DNA of 64,000 nt, taken from Auanema rhodensis. Taxonomy: Eukaryota > Nematoda > Chromadorea > Rhabditida > Rhabditidae. The position numbers and the translations under genes were made by a program. The stretch spans positions 4,340,001 to 4,404,000 of the forward strand of contig OZ059899.1 in assembly GCA_964057225.1 (NCBI GenBank), in the 5' to 3' direction. The first letter of the stretch is position 1; each line of letters begins with the position of its first letter. Below, in pieces: positions 50,722 to 62,088 of the stretch. A model generated the notes under the pieces. The model ran no database searches. It saw only the letters and a program-made list of their open reading frames with translations, and was not told where the DNA came from.

Positions 50722-50897
50722 ACATTCGACAAAGTTAATGACTGTGAGTTTGTTCAAACTTGAAGAACCTCTTGATCAGAAATTTTAGTTGTGAATATTA
50801 ATTTTCTAATCTAATTTTTCTTTCAATCATTTTGTAAATCTCCTGAAAAAAAATATATAAAAGTAAAGAACTTGAAGAATAAAACCAAAACTACTGT

Positions 50898-50969
50898 TGG
50901 AGATATGGGGAATCGAACCCCAGATTTCTCGCATGCAAAGCGAGCGCTCTACCCCTGAGCTATATCCCC
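50898..50969 (-). tRNA. tRNA-Ala (TGC)
   Basis: Array 3 no. 33: G45A; duplicate of 43251. Confidence 0.92.
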
Positions 50970-51146
50970 ACATTCGACAGAATATATGACTGTGAGTTTG
51001 TTCAAACTTGAAGAACCTCTTTATCAAAAATTTTAGTTTTGAATATTAATCTCCTAATCTAATTTTTGTTTTAATCATTTTGTAAATCTCCTGAAAAAAA
51101 ATATAGAAAAGTAAAGAACTTGAAGAATAAAACCAAAAACTACTGT

Positions 51147-51218
51147 TGGAGATATGGGGAATCGAACCCCAGATTTCTCGCATGCAAAGCGAGCGCTCTA
51201 CCCCTGAGCTATATCCCC
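51147..51218 (-). tRNA. tRNA-Ala (TGC)
   Basis: Array 3 no. 34: G45A; duplicate of 43500. Confidence 0.92.
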
Positions 51219-51395
51219 ACATTCGACAGAATATATGACTGTGAGTTTGTTCAAACTTGAAGAACCTCTTTATCAAAAATTTTAGTTTTGAATATTAATC
51301 TCCTAATCTAATTTTTGTTTTAATCATTTTGTAAATCTCCTGAAAAAAAATATAGAAAAGTAAAGAACTTGAAGAATAAAACCAAAAACTACTGT

Positions 51396-51467
51396 TGGAG
51401 ATATGGGGAATCGAACCCCAGATTTCTCGCATGCAAAGCGAGCGCTCTACCCCTGAGCTATATCCCC
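51396..51467 (-). tRNA. tRNA-Ala (TGC)
   Basis: Array 3 no. 35: G45A; duplicate of 43749. Confidence 0.92.
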
Positions 51468-51644
51468 ACATTCGACAGAATATATGACTGTGAGTTTGTT
51501 CAAACTTGAAGAACCTCTTTATCAAAAATTTTAGTTTTGAATATTAATCTCCTAATCTAATTTTTGTTTTAATCATTTTGTAAATCTCCTGAAAAAAAAT
51601 ATAGAAAAGTAAAGAACTTGAAGAATAAAACCAAAAACTACTGT

Positions 51645-51716
51645 TGGAGATATGGGGAATCGAACCCCAGATTTCTCGCATGCAAAGCGAGCGCTCTACC
51701 CCTGAGCTATATCCCC
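51645..51716 (-). tRNA. tRNA-Ala (TGC)
   Basis: Array 3 no. 36: G45A; duplicate of 43998. Confidence 0.92.
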
Positions 51717-51892
51717 ACATTCGACAGAATATATGACTGTGAGTTTGTTCAAACTTGAAGAACCTCTTTATCAAAAATTTTAGTTTTGAATATTAATCTC
51801 CTAATCTAATTTTTGTTTCAATCATTTTGTTAATCTCCTGAAAAAAAATATAGAAAAGTTAAGAACTCGAAGAATAAAACCAAAACTACTGT

Positions 51893-51964
51893 TGGAGATA
51901 TGGGGAATCGAACCCCAGACTTCTCGCATGCAAAGCGAGCGCTCTACCCCTGAGCTATATCCCC
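51893..51964 (-). tRNA. tRNA-Ala (TGC)
   Basis: Array 3 no. 37: consensus; duplicate of 44246. Confidence 0.95.
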
Positions 51965-52140
51965 ACATTCGACAGAATATATGACTGTGAGTTTGTTCAA
52001 ACTTGAAGAACCTCTTGAGCAAAAATTTTGGTTGTGAATATTAATTTCATAATCTAATTTTTCTTTCAATCATTTTGTTAATCTCCTGAAAAAAAATATA
52101 GGAAAGTTAAGAACTCGAAGAATAAAACCAAAACTACTGT

Positions 52141-52212
52141 TGGAGATATGGGGAATCGAACCCCAGACTTCTCGCATGCAAAGCGAGCGCTCTACCCCTG
52201 AGCTATATCCCC
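52141..52212 (-). tRNA. tRNA-Ala (TGC)
   Basis: Array 3 no. 38: consensus; duplicate of 44494. Confidence 0.95.
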
Positions 52213-52388
52213 ACATTCGACAGAATATATGACTGTGAGTTTGTTCAAACTTGAAGAACCTCTTGAGCAAAAATTTTGGTTGTGAATATTAATTTCATAA
52301 TCTAATTTTTCTTTCAATCATTTTGTAAATCTCCTGAAAAAAAATATATAAAAGTAAAGAACTTGAAGAATAAAACCAAAACTACTGT

Positions 52389-52460
52389 TGGAGATATGGG
52401 GAATCGAACCCCAGACTTCTTGCATGCAAAGCGAGCGCTCTACCCCTGAGCTATATCCCC
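52389..52460 (-). tRNA. tRNA-Ala (TGC), variant
   Basis: Array 3 no. 39: G40A; duplicate of 44742. Confidence 0.8.
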
Positions 52461-52636
52461 ACATTCGACAAAGTTAATGACTGTGAGTTTGTTCAAACTT
52501 GAAGAACCTCTTGATCAGAAATTTTAGTTGTGAATATTAATTTCCTAATCTAATTTTTCTTTCAATCATTTTGTAAATCTCCTGAAAAAAAATATATAAA
52601 AGTAAAGAACTTGAAGAATAAAACCAACACTACTGT

Positions 52637-52708
52637 TGGAGATATGGGGAATCGAACCCCAGACTTCTCGCATGCAAAGCGAGCGCTCTACCCCTGAGCT
52701 ATATCCCC
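52637..52708 (-). tRNA. tRNA-Ala (TGC)
   Basis: Array 3 no. 40: consensus; duplicate of 44990. Confidence 0.94.
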
Positions 52709-52884
52709 ACATTCGACAGAATATATGACTGTGAGTTTGTTCAAACTTGAAGAACCTCTTGATCAAAAATTTTGGTTGTGAATATTAATTTCATAATCTA
52801 ATTTTTCTTTCAATCATTTTGTAAATCTCCTGAAAAAAAATATATAAAAGTAAAGAACTTGAAGAATAAAACCAAAACTACTGT

Positions 52885-52956
52885 TGGAGATATGGGGAAT
52901 CGAACCCCAGACTTCTTGCATGCAAAGCGAGCGCTCTACCCCTGAGCTATATCCCC
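52885..52956 (-). tRNA. tRNA-Ala (TGC), variant
   Basis: Array 3 no. 41: G40A; duplicate of 45238. Confidence 0.8.
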
Positions 52957-53132
52957 AAATTCGACAGAATATATGACTGTGAGTTTGTTCAAACTTGAAG
53001 AACCTCTTGATCAGAAATTTTAGTTGTGAATATTAATTTCCTAATCTAATTTTTCTTTCAATCATTTTGTAAATCTCCTGAAAAAAAATATATAAAAGTA
53101 AAGAACTTGAAGAATAAAACCAAAACTACTGT

Positions 53133-53204
53133 TGGAGATATGGGGAATCGAACCCCAGATTTCTCGCATGCAAAGCGAGCGCTCTACCCCTGAGCTATAT
53201 CCCC
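53133..53204 (-). tRNA. tRNA-Ala (TGC)
   Basis: Array 3 no. 42: G45A; duplicate of 45486. Confidence 0.92.
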
Positions 53205-53380
53205 ACATTCGACAGAATATATGACTGTGAGTTTGTTCAAACTTAAAGAACCTCTTTATCAAAAATTTTAGTTGTGAATATTAATCTCCTAATCTAATTT
53301 TTGTTTTAATCATTTTGTAAATCTCCTGAAAAAAAATATATAAAAGTAAAGAACTTGAAGAATAAAACCAAAACTACTGT

Positions 53381-53452
53381 TGGAGATATGGGGAATCGAA
53401 CCCCAGACTTCTCGCATGCAAAGCGAGCGCTCTACCCCTGAGCTATATCCCC
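53381..53452 (-). tRNA. tRNA-Ala (TGC)
   Basis: Array 3 no. 43: consensus; duplicate of 45734. Confidence 0.95.
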
Positions 53453-53628
53453 ACATTCGACAGAATATATGACTGTGAGTTTGTTCAAACTTGAAGAACC
53501 TCTTGATCAAAAATTTTAGTTGTGAATATTAATTTCCTAATCTAATTGTTCTTTCAATCATTTTGTAAATCTCCTGAAAAAAAATATAGAAAAGTAAAGA
53601 ACTTGAAGAATAAAACCAAAACTACTGT

Positions 53629-53700
53629 TGGAGATGTGAGGAATCGAACCCCAGACTTCTCGCATGCAAAGCGAGCGCTCGACTCCTGAGCTATATCCCC
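53629..53700 (-). tRNA. tRNA-Ala (TGC), multiply mutated, likely decayed
   Basis: Array 3 no. 44: T65C, C62T, A20C, G17A; duplicate of 45982. Confidence 0.6.
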
Positions 53701-53876
53701 ACATTTGACAGAATATATGACTGTGAGTTTGTTCAAACTTGAAGAAGCTCTTGATCAAAAATTTTAGTTGTGAATATTAATCTCCTAATCTAATTTTTGT
53801 TTCAATCATTTTGTAAATCTCTTGAAAAAAAATATAGAAAAGTTAAGAACTCGAAGAATAAAACCAAAACTACTGT

Positions 53877-53948
53877 TGGAGATATGGGGAATCGAACCCC
53901 AGACTTCTCGCATGCAAAGCGAGCGCTCTACCCCTGAGCTATATCCCC
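53877..53948 (-). tRNA. tRNA-Ala (TGC)
   Basis: Array 3 no. 45: consensus; duplicate of 46230. Confidence 0.95.
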
Positions 53949-54124
53949 ACATTCGACAGAATATATGACTGTTAGTTTGTTCAAACTTGAAGAACCTCTT
54001 GATCAAAAATTTTAGTTGTGAATATTAATTTCCTAATCTAATTTTTCTTTCAATCATTTTGTAAATCTCCTGAAAAAAAATATATAAAAGTAAAGAACTT
54101 GAAGAATAAAACCAAAACTACTGT

Positions 54125-54196
54125 TGGAGATATGGGGAATCGAACCCCATACTTCTTGCATGCAAAGCGAGCGCTCTACCCCTGAGCTATATCCGC
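54125..54196 (-). tRNA. tRNA-Ala (TGC), multiply mutated, likely decayed
   Basis: Array 3 no. 46: G2C, G40A, C47A; duplicate of 46478. Confidence 0.62.
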
Positions 54197-54372
54197 ACAT
54201 TCGACAGAGTTAATGACTGTGAGTTTCTTCAAACTTGAAGAAGCTCTTGATCAAAAATTTTAGTTGTGAATATTAATCTCCTAATCTAATTTTTGTTTCA
54301 ATCATTTTGTGAATCTCCTGAAAAAAAATATAGAAACGATAAGAACTCGAAGAATAAAACCAAAACTACTGT

Positions 54373-54444
54373 TGGAGATATGGGGAATCGAACCCCAGAC
54401 TTCTCGCATGCAAAGCGAGCGCTCTACCCCTGAGCTATATCCCC
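54373..54444 (-). tRNA. tRNA-Ala (TGC)
   Basis: Array 3 no. 47: consensus; duplicate of 46726. Confidence 0.95.
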
Positions 54445-54620
54445 ACATTTGACAGAATATATGACTGTGAGTTTTTTCAAACTTGAAGAAGCTCTTGATC
54501 AAAAATTTTAGTTGTAAATATTAATCTCCTAATCTAATTTTTGTTTCAATCATTTTGTAAATCTCTTGAAAAAAAATATAGAAAAGTTAAGAACTCGAAG
54601 AATAAAACCAAAACTACTGT

Positions 54621-54692
54621 TGGAGATATGGGGAATCGAACCCCAGACTTCTCGCATGCAAAGCGAGCGCTCTACCCCTGAGCTATATCCCC
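54621..54692 (-). tRNA. tRNA-Ala (TGC)
   Basis: Array 3 no. 48: consensus; duplicate of 46974. Confidence 0.95.
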
Positions 54693-54868
54693 ACATTCGA
54701 CAAAATATATGACTGTGAGTTTGTTCAAACTTGAAGAACCTCTTGATCAAAAATTTTAGTTGTGAATATTAATTTCCTAATCTAATTTTTCTTTCAATCA
54801 TTTTGTAAAATTCCTGAAAAAAAATATATAAAAGTAAAGAACTTGAAGAATAAAACCAAAACTACTGT

Positions 54869-54940
54869 TGGAGATATGGGGAATCGAACCCCAGACTTCT
54901 CGCATGCAAAGCGAGCGCTCTACCCCTGAGCTATATCCCC
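54869..54940 (-). tRNA. tRNA-Ala (TGC)
   Basis: Array 3 no. 49: consensus; duplicate of 47222. Confidence 0.95.
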
Positions 54941-55115
54941 AAATTCGACAGAATATATGACTGTGAGTTTGTTCGAACTTGAAGAACCTCTTGATCAAAA
55001 ATTTTAGTTGTGAATATTAATCTCCTAATCTAATTTTTGTTTCAATCATTTTGTAAATCTCTTGAAAAAAATATAGAAAAGTAAAGAACTTGAAGAATAA
55101 AACCAAAACTACTGT

Positions 55116-55187
55116 TGGAGATATGGGGAATCGAACCCCAGACTTCTCGCATGCAAAGCGAGCGCTCTACCCCTGAGCTATATCCCC
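55116..55187 (-). tRNA. tRNA-Ala (TGC)
   Basis: Array 3 no. 50: consensus; duplicate of 47469. Confidence 0.95.
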
Positions 55188-55363
55188 ACATCCGACAGAG
55201 TTAATGACTGTGAGTTTGTTCAAACTTGAAGAACCTCTTGATCAAAAATTTTAGTTGTAAATATTAATTTTCTAATCTAATTTTTCTTTCAATCATTTTC
55301 TAAATTTTCTGAAAAAAAATATATAAAAGTAAAGAACTTGAAGAATAAAACCAAAACTACTGT

Positions 55364-55435
55364 TGGAGATATGGGGAATCGAACCCCAGACTTCTCGCAT
55401 GCAAAGCGAGCGCTCTACCCCTGAGCTATATCCCC
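55364..55435 (-). tRNA. tRNA-Ala (TGC)
   Basis: Array 3 no. 51: consensus; duplicate of 47717. Confidence 0.95.
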
Positions 55436-55611
55436 ACATTCGACAGAATATATGACTGTGAGTTTGTTCAAACTTGAAGAACCTCTTGATCAAAAATTTT
55501 AGTTGTGAATATTAATTTCCTAATCTAATTGTTCTTTCAATCATTTTGTAAATCTCCTGAAAAAAAATATAGAAAAGTAAAGAACTTGAAGAATAAAACC
55601 AAAACTACTGT

Positions 55612-55683
55612 TGGAGATGTGAGGAATCGAACCCCAGACTTCTCGCATGCAAAGCGAGCGCTCGACTCCTGAGCTATATCCCC
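55612..55683 (-). tRNA. tRNA-Ala (TGC), multiply mutated, likely decayed
   Basis: Array 3 no. 52: T65C, C62T, A20C, G17A; duplicate of 47965. Confidence 0.6.
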
Positions 55684-55859
55684 ACATTTGACAGAATATA
55701 TGACTGTGAGTTTTTTCAAACTTGAAGAAGCTCTTGATCAAAAATTTTAGTTGTGAATATTAATCTCCTAATCTAATTTTTGTTTCAATCATTTTGTTAA
55801 TCTCCTGAAAAAAAATATAGAAAAGTAAAGAACTTGAAGAATAAAACCAAAACTACTGT

Positions 55860-55931
55860 TGGAGATATGGGGAATCGAACCCCAGACTTCTCGCATGCAA
55901 AGCGAGCGCTCTACCCCTGAGCTATATCCCC
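55860..55931 (-). tRNA. tRNA-Ala (TGC)
   Basis: Array 3 no. 53: consensus; duplicate of 48213. Confidence 0.95.
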
Positions 55932-56107
55932 ACATTCGACAGAATATATGACTGTGAGTTTGTTCAAACTTGAAGAACCTCTTGATCAAAAATTTTGGTT
56001 GTGAATATTAATTTCCTAATCTAATTTTTCTTACAATCATTTTGTAAATCTCCTGAAAAAAAATATAGAAAAGTGAAGAACTTGAAGAATAAAACCAAAA
56101 CTACTAT

Positions 56108-56179
56108 TGGAGATATGAGGAATCGAACCCCAGACTTCTCGCATGCAAAGCGAGCGCTCGACCCCTGAGCTATATCCCC
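56108..56179 (-). tRNA. tRNA-Ala (TGC), variant
   Basis: Array 3 no. 54: C62T, A20C; duplicate of 48461. Confidence 0.82.
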
Positions 56180-56355
56180 ACATTTGACAGAATATATGAC
56201 TGTGAGTTTTTTCAAACTTGAAGAACCTCTTTATCAAAAATTTTAGTTTTGAATATTAATCTCCTAATCTAATTTTTGTTTTAATCATTTTGTAAATCTC
56301 TTGAAAAAAAATATAGAAAAGTTAAGAACTCGAAGAATAAAACCAAAACTACTGT

Positions 56356-56427
56356 TGGAGATATGGGGAATCGAACCCCAGACTTCTCGCATGCAAAGCG
56401 AGCGCTCTACCCCTGAGCTATATCCCC
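56356..56427 (-). tRNA. tRNA-Ala (TGC)
   Basis: Array 3 no. 55: consensus; duplicate of 48709. Confidence 0.95.
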
Positions 56428-56603
56428 ACATTCGACAAAATATATGACTGTGAGTTTGTTCAAACTTGAAGAACCTCTTGATCAAAAATTTTAGTTGTGA
56501 ATATTAATTTCCTAATCTAATTTTTCTTTCAATCATTTTGTAAAATTCCTGAAAAAAAATATATAAAAGTAAAGAACTTGAAGAATAAAACCAAAACTAC
56601 TGT

Positions 56604-56675
56604 TGGAGATATGGGGAATCGAACCCCAGACTTCTCGCATGCAAAGCGAGCGCTCTACCCCTGAGCTATATCCCC
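56604..56675 (-). tRNA. tRNA-Ala (TGC)
   Basis: Array 3 no. 56: consensus; duplicate of 48957. Confidence 0.95.
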
Positions 56676-56850
56676 ACATTCGACAGAATATATGACTGTG
56701 AGTTTGTTCAAACTTGAAGAACCTCTTGATCAAAAATTTTAGTTGTGAATATTAATCTCCTAATCTAATTTTTGTTTCAATCATTTTGTAAATCTCTTGA
56801 AAAAAATATAGAAAAGTAAAGAACTTGAAGAATAAAACCAAAACTACTGT

Positions 56851-56922
56851 TGGAGATATGGGGAATCGAACCCCAGACTTCTCGCATGCAAAGCGAGCGC
56901 TCTACCCCTGAGCTATATCCCC
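56851..56922 (-). tRNA. tRNA-Ala (TGC)
   Basis: Array 3 no. 57: consensus; duplicate of 49204. Confidence 0.95.
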
Positions 56923-57098
56923 ACATCCGACAGAGTTAATGACTGTGAGTTTGTTCAAACTTGAAGAACCTCTTGATCAAAAATTTTAGTTGTAAATATT
57001 AATTTTCTAATCTAATTTTTCTTTCAATCATTTTCTAAATTTTCTGAAAAAAAATATATAAAAGTAAAGAACTTGAAGAATAAAACCAAAACTACTGT

Positions 57099-57170
57099 TG
57101 GAGATATGGGGAATCGAACCCCAGACTTCTCGCATGCAAAGCGAGCGCTCTACCCCTGAGCTATATCCCC
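57099..57170 (-). tRNA. tRNA-Ala (TGC)
   Basis: Array 3 no. 58: consensus; duplicate of 49452. Confidence 0.95.
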
Positions 57171-57346
57171 ACATTCGACAGAATATATGACTGTGAGTTT
57201 GTTCAAACTTGAAGAACCTCTTGATCAAAAATTTTGGTTGTGAATATTAATTTCCTAATCTAATTTTTCTTACAATCATTTTGTAAATCTCCTGAAAAAA
57301 AATATAGAAAAGTAAAGAACTTGAAGAATAAAACCAAAACTACTGT

Positions 57347-57418
57347 TGGAGATATGAGGAATCGAACCCCAGACTTCTCGCATGCAAAGCGAGCGCTCGA
57401 CCCCTGAGCTATATCCCC
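57347..57418 (-). tRNA. tRNA-Ala (TGC), variant
   Basis: Array 3 no. 59: C62T, A20C; duplicate of 49700. Confidence 0.82.
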
Positions 57419-57552
57419 ACATTTGACAGAATATATGACTGTGAGTTTTTTCAAACTTGAATAATCTAATTTTTGTTTCAATCATTTTGTTAATCTCCTG
57501 AAAAAAACTATAGAAAAGTAAAGAACTTGAAGAATAAAACCAAAACTACTGT

Positions 57553-57624
57553 TGGAGATATGGGGAATCGAACCCCAGACTTCTCGCATGCAAAGCGAGC
57601 GCTCTACCCCTGAGCTATATCCAT
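57553..57624 (-). tRNA. tRNA-Ala (TGC), variant
   Basis: Array 3 no. 60: G1A, G2T; duplicate of 49906. Confidence 0.7.
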
Positions 57625-57800
57625 ACATCCGACAGAGTTAATGACTGTGAGTTTGTTCAAACTTGAAGAACCTCTTGATCAAAAATTTTGGTTGTGAATA
57701 TTAATTTCATAATCTAATTTTTCTTTCAATCATTTTGTAAATCTCCTGAAAAAAAATATATAAAAGTAAAGAACTTGAAGAATAAAACCAAAACTACTGT

Positions 57801-57872
57801 TGGAGATATGGGGAATCGAACCCCAGACTTCTCGCATGCAAAGCGAGCGCTCTACCCCTGAGCTATATCCCC
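57801..57872 (-). tRNA. tRNA-Ala (TGC)
   Basis: Array 3 no. 61: consensus; duplicate of 50154. Confidence 0.95.
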
Positions 57873-58048
57873 ACATTCGACAGAATATATGACTGTGAGT
57901 TTGTTCAAACTTGAAGAACCTCTTGATCAAAAATTTTGGTTGTGAATATTAATTTCCTAATCTAATTTTTCTTACAATCATTTTGTAAATCTCCTGAAAA
58001 AAAATATAGAAAAGTGAAGAACTTGAAGAATAAAACCAAAACTACTGT

Positions 58049-58120
58049 TGGAGATATGAGGAATCGAACCCCAGACTTCTCGCATGCAAAGCGAGCGCTC
58101 GACCCCTGAGCTATATCCCC
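58049..58120 (-). tRNA. tRNA-Ala (TGC), variant
   Basis: Array 3 no. 62: C62T, A20C; duplicate of 50402. Confidence 0.82.
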
Positions 58121-58296
58121 ACATTTGACAGAATATATGACTGTGAGTTTTTTCAAACTTGAAGAACCTCTTTATCAAAAATTTTAGTTTTGAATATTAA
58201 TCTCCTAATCTAATTTTTGTTTTAATCATTTTGTAAATCTCTTGAAAAAAAATATAGAAAAGTTAAGAACTCGAAGAATAAAACCAAAACTACTGT

Positions 58297-58368
58297 TGGA
58301 GATATGGGGAATCGAACCCCAGACTTCTCGCATGCAAAGCGAGCGCTCTACCCCTGAGCTATATCCCC
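58297..58368 (-). tRNA. tRNA-Ala (TGC)
   Basis: Array 3 no. 63: consensus. Confidence 0.95.
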
Positions 58369-58544
58369 ACATTCGACAAAATATATGACTGTGAGTTTGT
58401 TCAAACTTGAAGAACCTCTTGATCAAAAATTTTAGTTGTGAATATTAATTTCTTAATCTAATTTTTCTTTCAATCATTTTGTAAAATTCCTGAAAAAAAA
58501 TATATAAAAGTAAAGAACTTGAAGAATAAAACCAAAACTACTGT

Positions 58545-58616
58545 TGGAGATATGGGGAATCGAACCCCAGACTTCTCGCATGCAAAGCGAGCGCTCTACC
58601 CCTGAGCTATATCCCC
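58545..58616 (-). tRNA. tRNA-Ala (TGC)
   Basis: Array 3 no. 64: consensus. Confidence 0.95.
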
Positions 58617-58791
58617 ACATTCGACAGAATATATGACTGTGAGTTTGTTCAAACTTGAAGAACCTCTTGATCAAAAATTTTAGTTGTGAATATTAATCTC
58701 CTAATCTAATTTTTGTTTCAATCATTTTGTAAATCTCTTGAAAAAAATATAGAAAAGTAAAGAACTTGAAGAATAAAACCAAAACTACTGT

Positions 58792-58863
58792 TGGAGATAT
58801 GGGGAATCGAACCCCAGACTTCTCGCATGCAAAGCGAGCGCTCTACCCCTGAGCTATATCCCC
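58792..58863 (-). tRNA. tRNA-Ala (TGC)
   Basis: Array 3 no. 65: consensus. Confidence 0.95.
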
Positions 58864-59038
58864 AAATTCGACAGAATATATGACTGTGAGTTTGTTCAAA
58901 CTTGAAGAACCTCTTGATCAAAAATTTTAGTTGTGAATATTAATCTCCTAATCTAATTTTTGTTTCAATCATTTTGTAAATCTCTTGAAAAAAATATAGA
59001 AAAGTAAAGAACTTGAAGAATAAAACCAAAACTACTGT

Positions 59039-59110
59039 TGGAGATATGGGGAATCGAACCCCAGACTTCTCGCATGCAAAGCGAGCGCTCTACCCCTGAG
59101 CTATATCCCC
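59039..59110 (-). tRNA. tRNA-Ala (TGC)
   Basis: Array 3 no. 66: consensus. Confidence 0.95.
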
Positions 59111-59286
59111 ACATTCGACAGAATATATGACTGTTAGTTTGTTCAAACTTGAAGAACCTCTTGATCAAAAATTTTAGTTGTGAATATTAATCTCCTAATC
59201 TAATTTTTGTTTTAATCATTTTGTAAATCTCCTGAAAAAAAATATATAGAAGTAAAGAACTTGAAGAATAAAACCAAAACTACTGT

Positions 59287-59358
59287 TGGAGATATGGGGA
59301 ATCGAACCCCAGACTTCTCGCATGCAAAGCGAGCGCTCTACCCCTGAGCTATATCCCC
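59287..59358 (-). tRNA. tRNA-Ala (TGC)
   Basis: Array 3 no. 67: consensus. Confidence 0.95.
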
Positions 59359-59534
59359 ACATTCGACAGAATATATGACTGTTAGTTTGTTCAAACTTGA
59401 AGAACCTCTTGATCAAAAATTTTGGTTGTGAATATTAATTTCATAATCTAATTTTTCTTTCAATCATTTTGTAAATCTCCTGAAAAAAAATATATAAAAG
59501 TAAAGAACTTGAAGAATAAAACCAAAACTACTGT

Positions 59535-59606
59535 TGGAGATATGGGGAATCGAACCCCAGATTTCTCGCATGCAAAGCGAGCGCTCTACCCCTGAGCTAT
59601 ATCCCC
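59535..59606 (-). tRNA. tRNA-Ala (TGC)
   Basis: Array 3 no. 68: G45A only. Confidence 0.92.
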
Positions 59607-59782
59607 ACATTCGACAGAATATATGACTGTGAGTTTGTTCAAACTTGAAGAACCTCTTGATCAAAAATTTTGGTTGTGAATATTAATTTCATAATCTAAT
59701 TTTTCTTTCAATCATTTTGTAAATCTCCTGAAAAAAAATATATAAAAGTAAAGAACTTGAAGAATAAAACCAAAACTACTGT

Positions 59783-59854
59783 TGGAGATATGGGGAATCG
59801 AACCCCAGATTTCTCGCATGCAAAGCGAGCGCTCTACCCCTGAGCTATATCCCC
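59783..59854 (-). tRNA. tRNA-Ala (TGC)
   Basis: Array 3 no. 69: G45A only. Confidence 0.92.
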
Positions 59855-60031
59855 ACATTCGACAGAATATATGACTGTGAGTTTGTTCAAACTTGAAGAA
59901 CCTCTTGATCAAAAATTTTAGTTGTGAATATTTATCTCCTAATCTAATTTTTGTTTTAATCATTTTGTAAATCTCCTGAAAAAAAATATAGAAAAGTAAT
60001 GAACTTGAAGAATAAAACCAAAAACTACTGT

Positions 60032-60103
60032 TGGAGATATGGGGAATCGAACCCCAGATTTCTCGCATGCAAAGCGAGAGCTCTACCCCTGAGCTATATC
60101 CCC
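60032..60103 (-). tRNA. tRNA-Ala (TGC), variant
   Basis: Array 3 no. 70: G45A and G25T, the array-2 subtype. Confidence 0.87.
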
Positions 60104-60279
60104 ACATTCGACAGAATATATGACTGTGAGTTTGTTCAAACTTGAAGAACCTCTTGATCAAAAATTTTAGTTGTGAATATTAATCTCCTAATCTAATTTT
60201 TGTTTTAATCATTTTGTAAATCTCCTGAAAAAAAATATATAGAAGTAAAGAACTTGAAGAATAAAACCAAAACTACTGT

Positions 60280-60351
60280 TGGAGATATGGGGAATCGAAC
60301 CCCAGACTTCTCGCATGCAAAGCAAGCGCTCTACCCCTGAGCTATATACCC
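60280..60351 (-). tRNA. tRNA-Ala (TGC), variant
   Basis: Array 3 no. 71: C28T and G4T (acceptor mismatch with C68). Confidence 0.76.
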
Positions 60352-60527
60352 ACATTCGACAGAATATATGACTGTGAGTTTGTTCAAATTTGAAGAACCT
60401 CTTGATCAAAAATTTTAGTTGTGAATATTAATCTCCTAATCTAATTTTTGTTTCAATCATTTTGTTAATCTCCTGAAAAAAAATATAGAAAAGTTAAGAA
60501 CTCGAAGAATAAAACCAAAACTACTGT

Positions 60528-60599
60528 TGGAGATATGGGGAATCGAACCCCAGACTTCTCGCATGCAAAGCGAGCGCTCTACCCCTGAGCTATATCCCC
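60528..60599 (-). tRNA. tRNA-Ala (TGC)
   Basis: Array 3 no. 72: consensus. Confidence 0.95.
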
Positions 60600-60775
60600 A
60601 CATTCGACAGAATATATGACTGTGAGTTTGTTCAAACTTGAAGAACCTCTTGATCAAAAATTTTGGTTGTGAATATTAATTTCATAATCTAATTTTTCTT
60701 TTAATCATTTTGTAAATCTCCTGAAAAAAAATATATAAAAGTAAAGAACTTGAAGAATAAAACCAAAACTACTGT

Positions 60776-60847
60776 TGGAGATATGGGGAATCGAACCCCA
60801 GACTTCTTGCATGCAAAGCGAGCGCTCTACCCCTGAGCTATATCCCC
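60776..60847 (-). tRNA. tRNA-Ala (TGC), variant
   Basis: Array 3 no. 73: G40A. Confidence 0.8.
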
Positions 60848-61023
60848 ACATTCGACAGAATATATGACTGTGAGTTTGTTCAAACTTGAAGAACCTCTTT
60901 ATCAAAAATTTTAGTTGTGAATATTAATCTCCTAATCTAATTTTTGTTTTAATCATTTTGTAAATCTCCTGAAAAAAAATATATAAAAGTAAAGAACTTG
61001 AAGAATAAAACCAAAACTACTGT

Positions 61024-61095
61024 TGGAGATATGGGGAATCGAACCCCAGATTTCTCGCATGCAAAGCGAGCGCTCTACCCCTGAGCTATATCCGC
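61024..61095 (-). tRNA. tRNA-Ala (TGC), variant
   Basis: Array 3 no. 74: G45A and G2C (acceptor mismatch). Confidence 0.78.
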
Positions 61096-61271
61096 ACATT
61101 CGACAGAGTTAATGACTGTGAGTTTGTTCAAACTTGAAGAACCTCTTGATCAAAAATTTTAGTTGTGAATATTAATTTCCTAATCTAATTTTTCTTTCAA
61201 TCATTTTGTAAATTTCCTGAAAAAAAATATATAAAAGTAAAGAACTTGAAGAATAAAACCAAAACTACTGT

Positions 61272-61343
61272 TGGAGATATGGGGAATCGAACCTCAGACT
61301 TCTCGCATGCAAAGCGAGCGCTCTACCCCTGAGCTATATCCCC
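61272..61343 (-). tRNA. tRNA-Ala (TGC), variant
   Basis: Array 3 no. 75: G50A, T-stem mismatch with C62. Confidence 0.8.
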
Positions 61344-61519
61344 ACATTCGACAGAATATATGACTGTGAGTTTGTTCAAACTTGAAGAACCTCTTGATCA
61401 AAAATTTTAGTTGTGAATATTAATCTCCTAATCTAATTTTTGTTTCAATCATTTTGTGAATCTCCTGAAAAAAAATATAGAAAAGTTAAGAACTCGAAGA
61501 ATAAAACCAAAACTACTGT

Positions 61520-61591
61520 TGGAGATATGGGGAATCGAACCCCAGACTTCTCGCATGCAAAGCGAGCGCTCTACCCCTGAGCTATATCCCC
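61520..61591 (-). tRNA. tRNA-Ala (TGC)
   Basis: Array 3 no. 76: consensus. Confidence 0.95.
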
Positions 61592-61767
61592 ACATTCGAC
61601 AGAATATATGACTGTGAGTTTGTTCAAACTTGAAGAACCTCTTGATCAAAAATTTTGGTTGTGAATATTAATTTCCTAATCTAATTTTTCTTACAATCAT
61701 TTTGTAAATCTCCTGAAAAAAAATATAGAAAAGTAAAGAACTTGAAGAATAAAACCAAAACTACTGT

Positions 61768-61839
61768 TGGAGATATGAGGAATCGAACCCCAGACTTCTC
61801 GCATGCAAAGCGAGCGCTCGACCCCTGAGCTATATCCCC
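61768..61839 (-). tRNA. tRNA-Ala (TGC), variant
   Basis: Array 3 no. 77: C62T and A20C. Confidence 0.82.
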
Positions 61840-62016
61840 ACTTTTGACAGAATATATGACTGTGAGTTTTTTCAAACTTGAAGAAGCTCTTGATCAAAAA
61901 TTTTAGTTGTAAATATTAATCTCCTAATCTAATTTTTGTTTCAATCATTTTGTAAATCTCTTGAAAAAAAAATATAGAAAAGTTAAGAACTCGAAGAATA
62001 AAACCAAAACTACTGT

Positions 62017-62088
62017 TGGAGATATGGGGAATCGAACCCCAGACTTCTCGCATGCAAAGCGAGCGCTCTACCCCTGAGCTATATCCCC
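62017..62088 (-). tRNA. tRNA-Ala (TGC)
   Basis: Array 3 no. 78: consensus. Confidence 0.95.

Larger units (their letters stand above)
50596..58242 (-). repeat. Higher-order repeat, copy 2 (31 units, 7,647 bp)
   Basis: Direct tandem copy of 42949-50595. It ends where the sequence following 58242 switches to another unit type (tatagaaa instead of tatataaa after the A-run). Confidence 0.88.
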
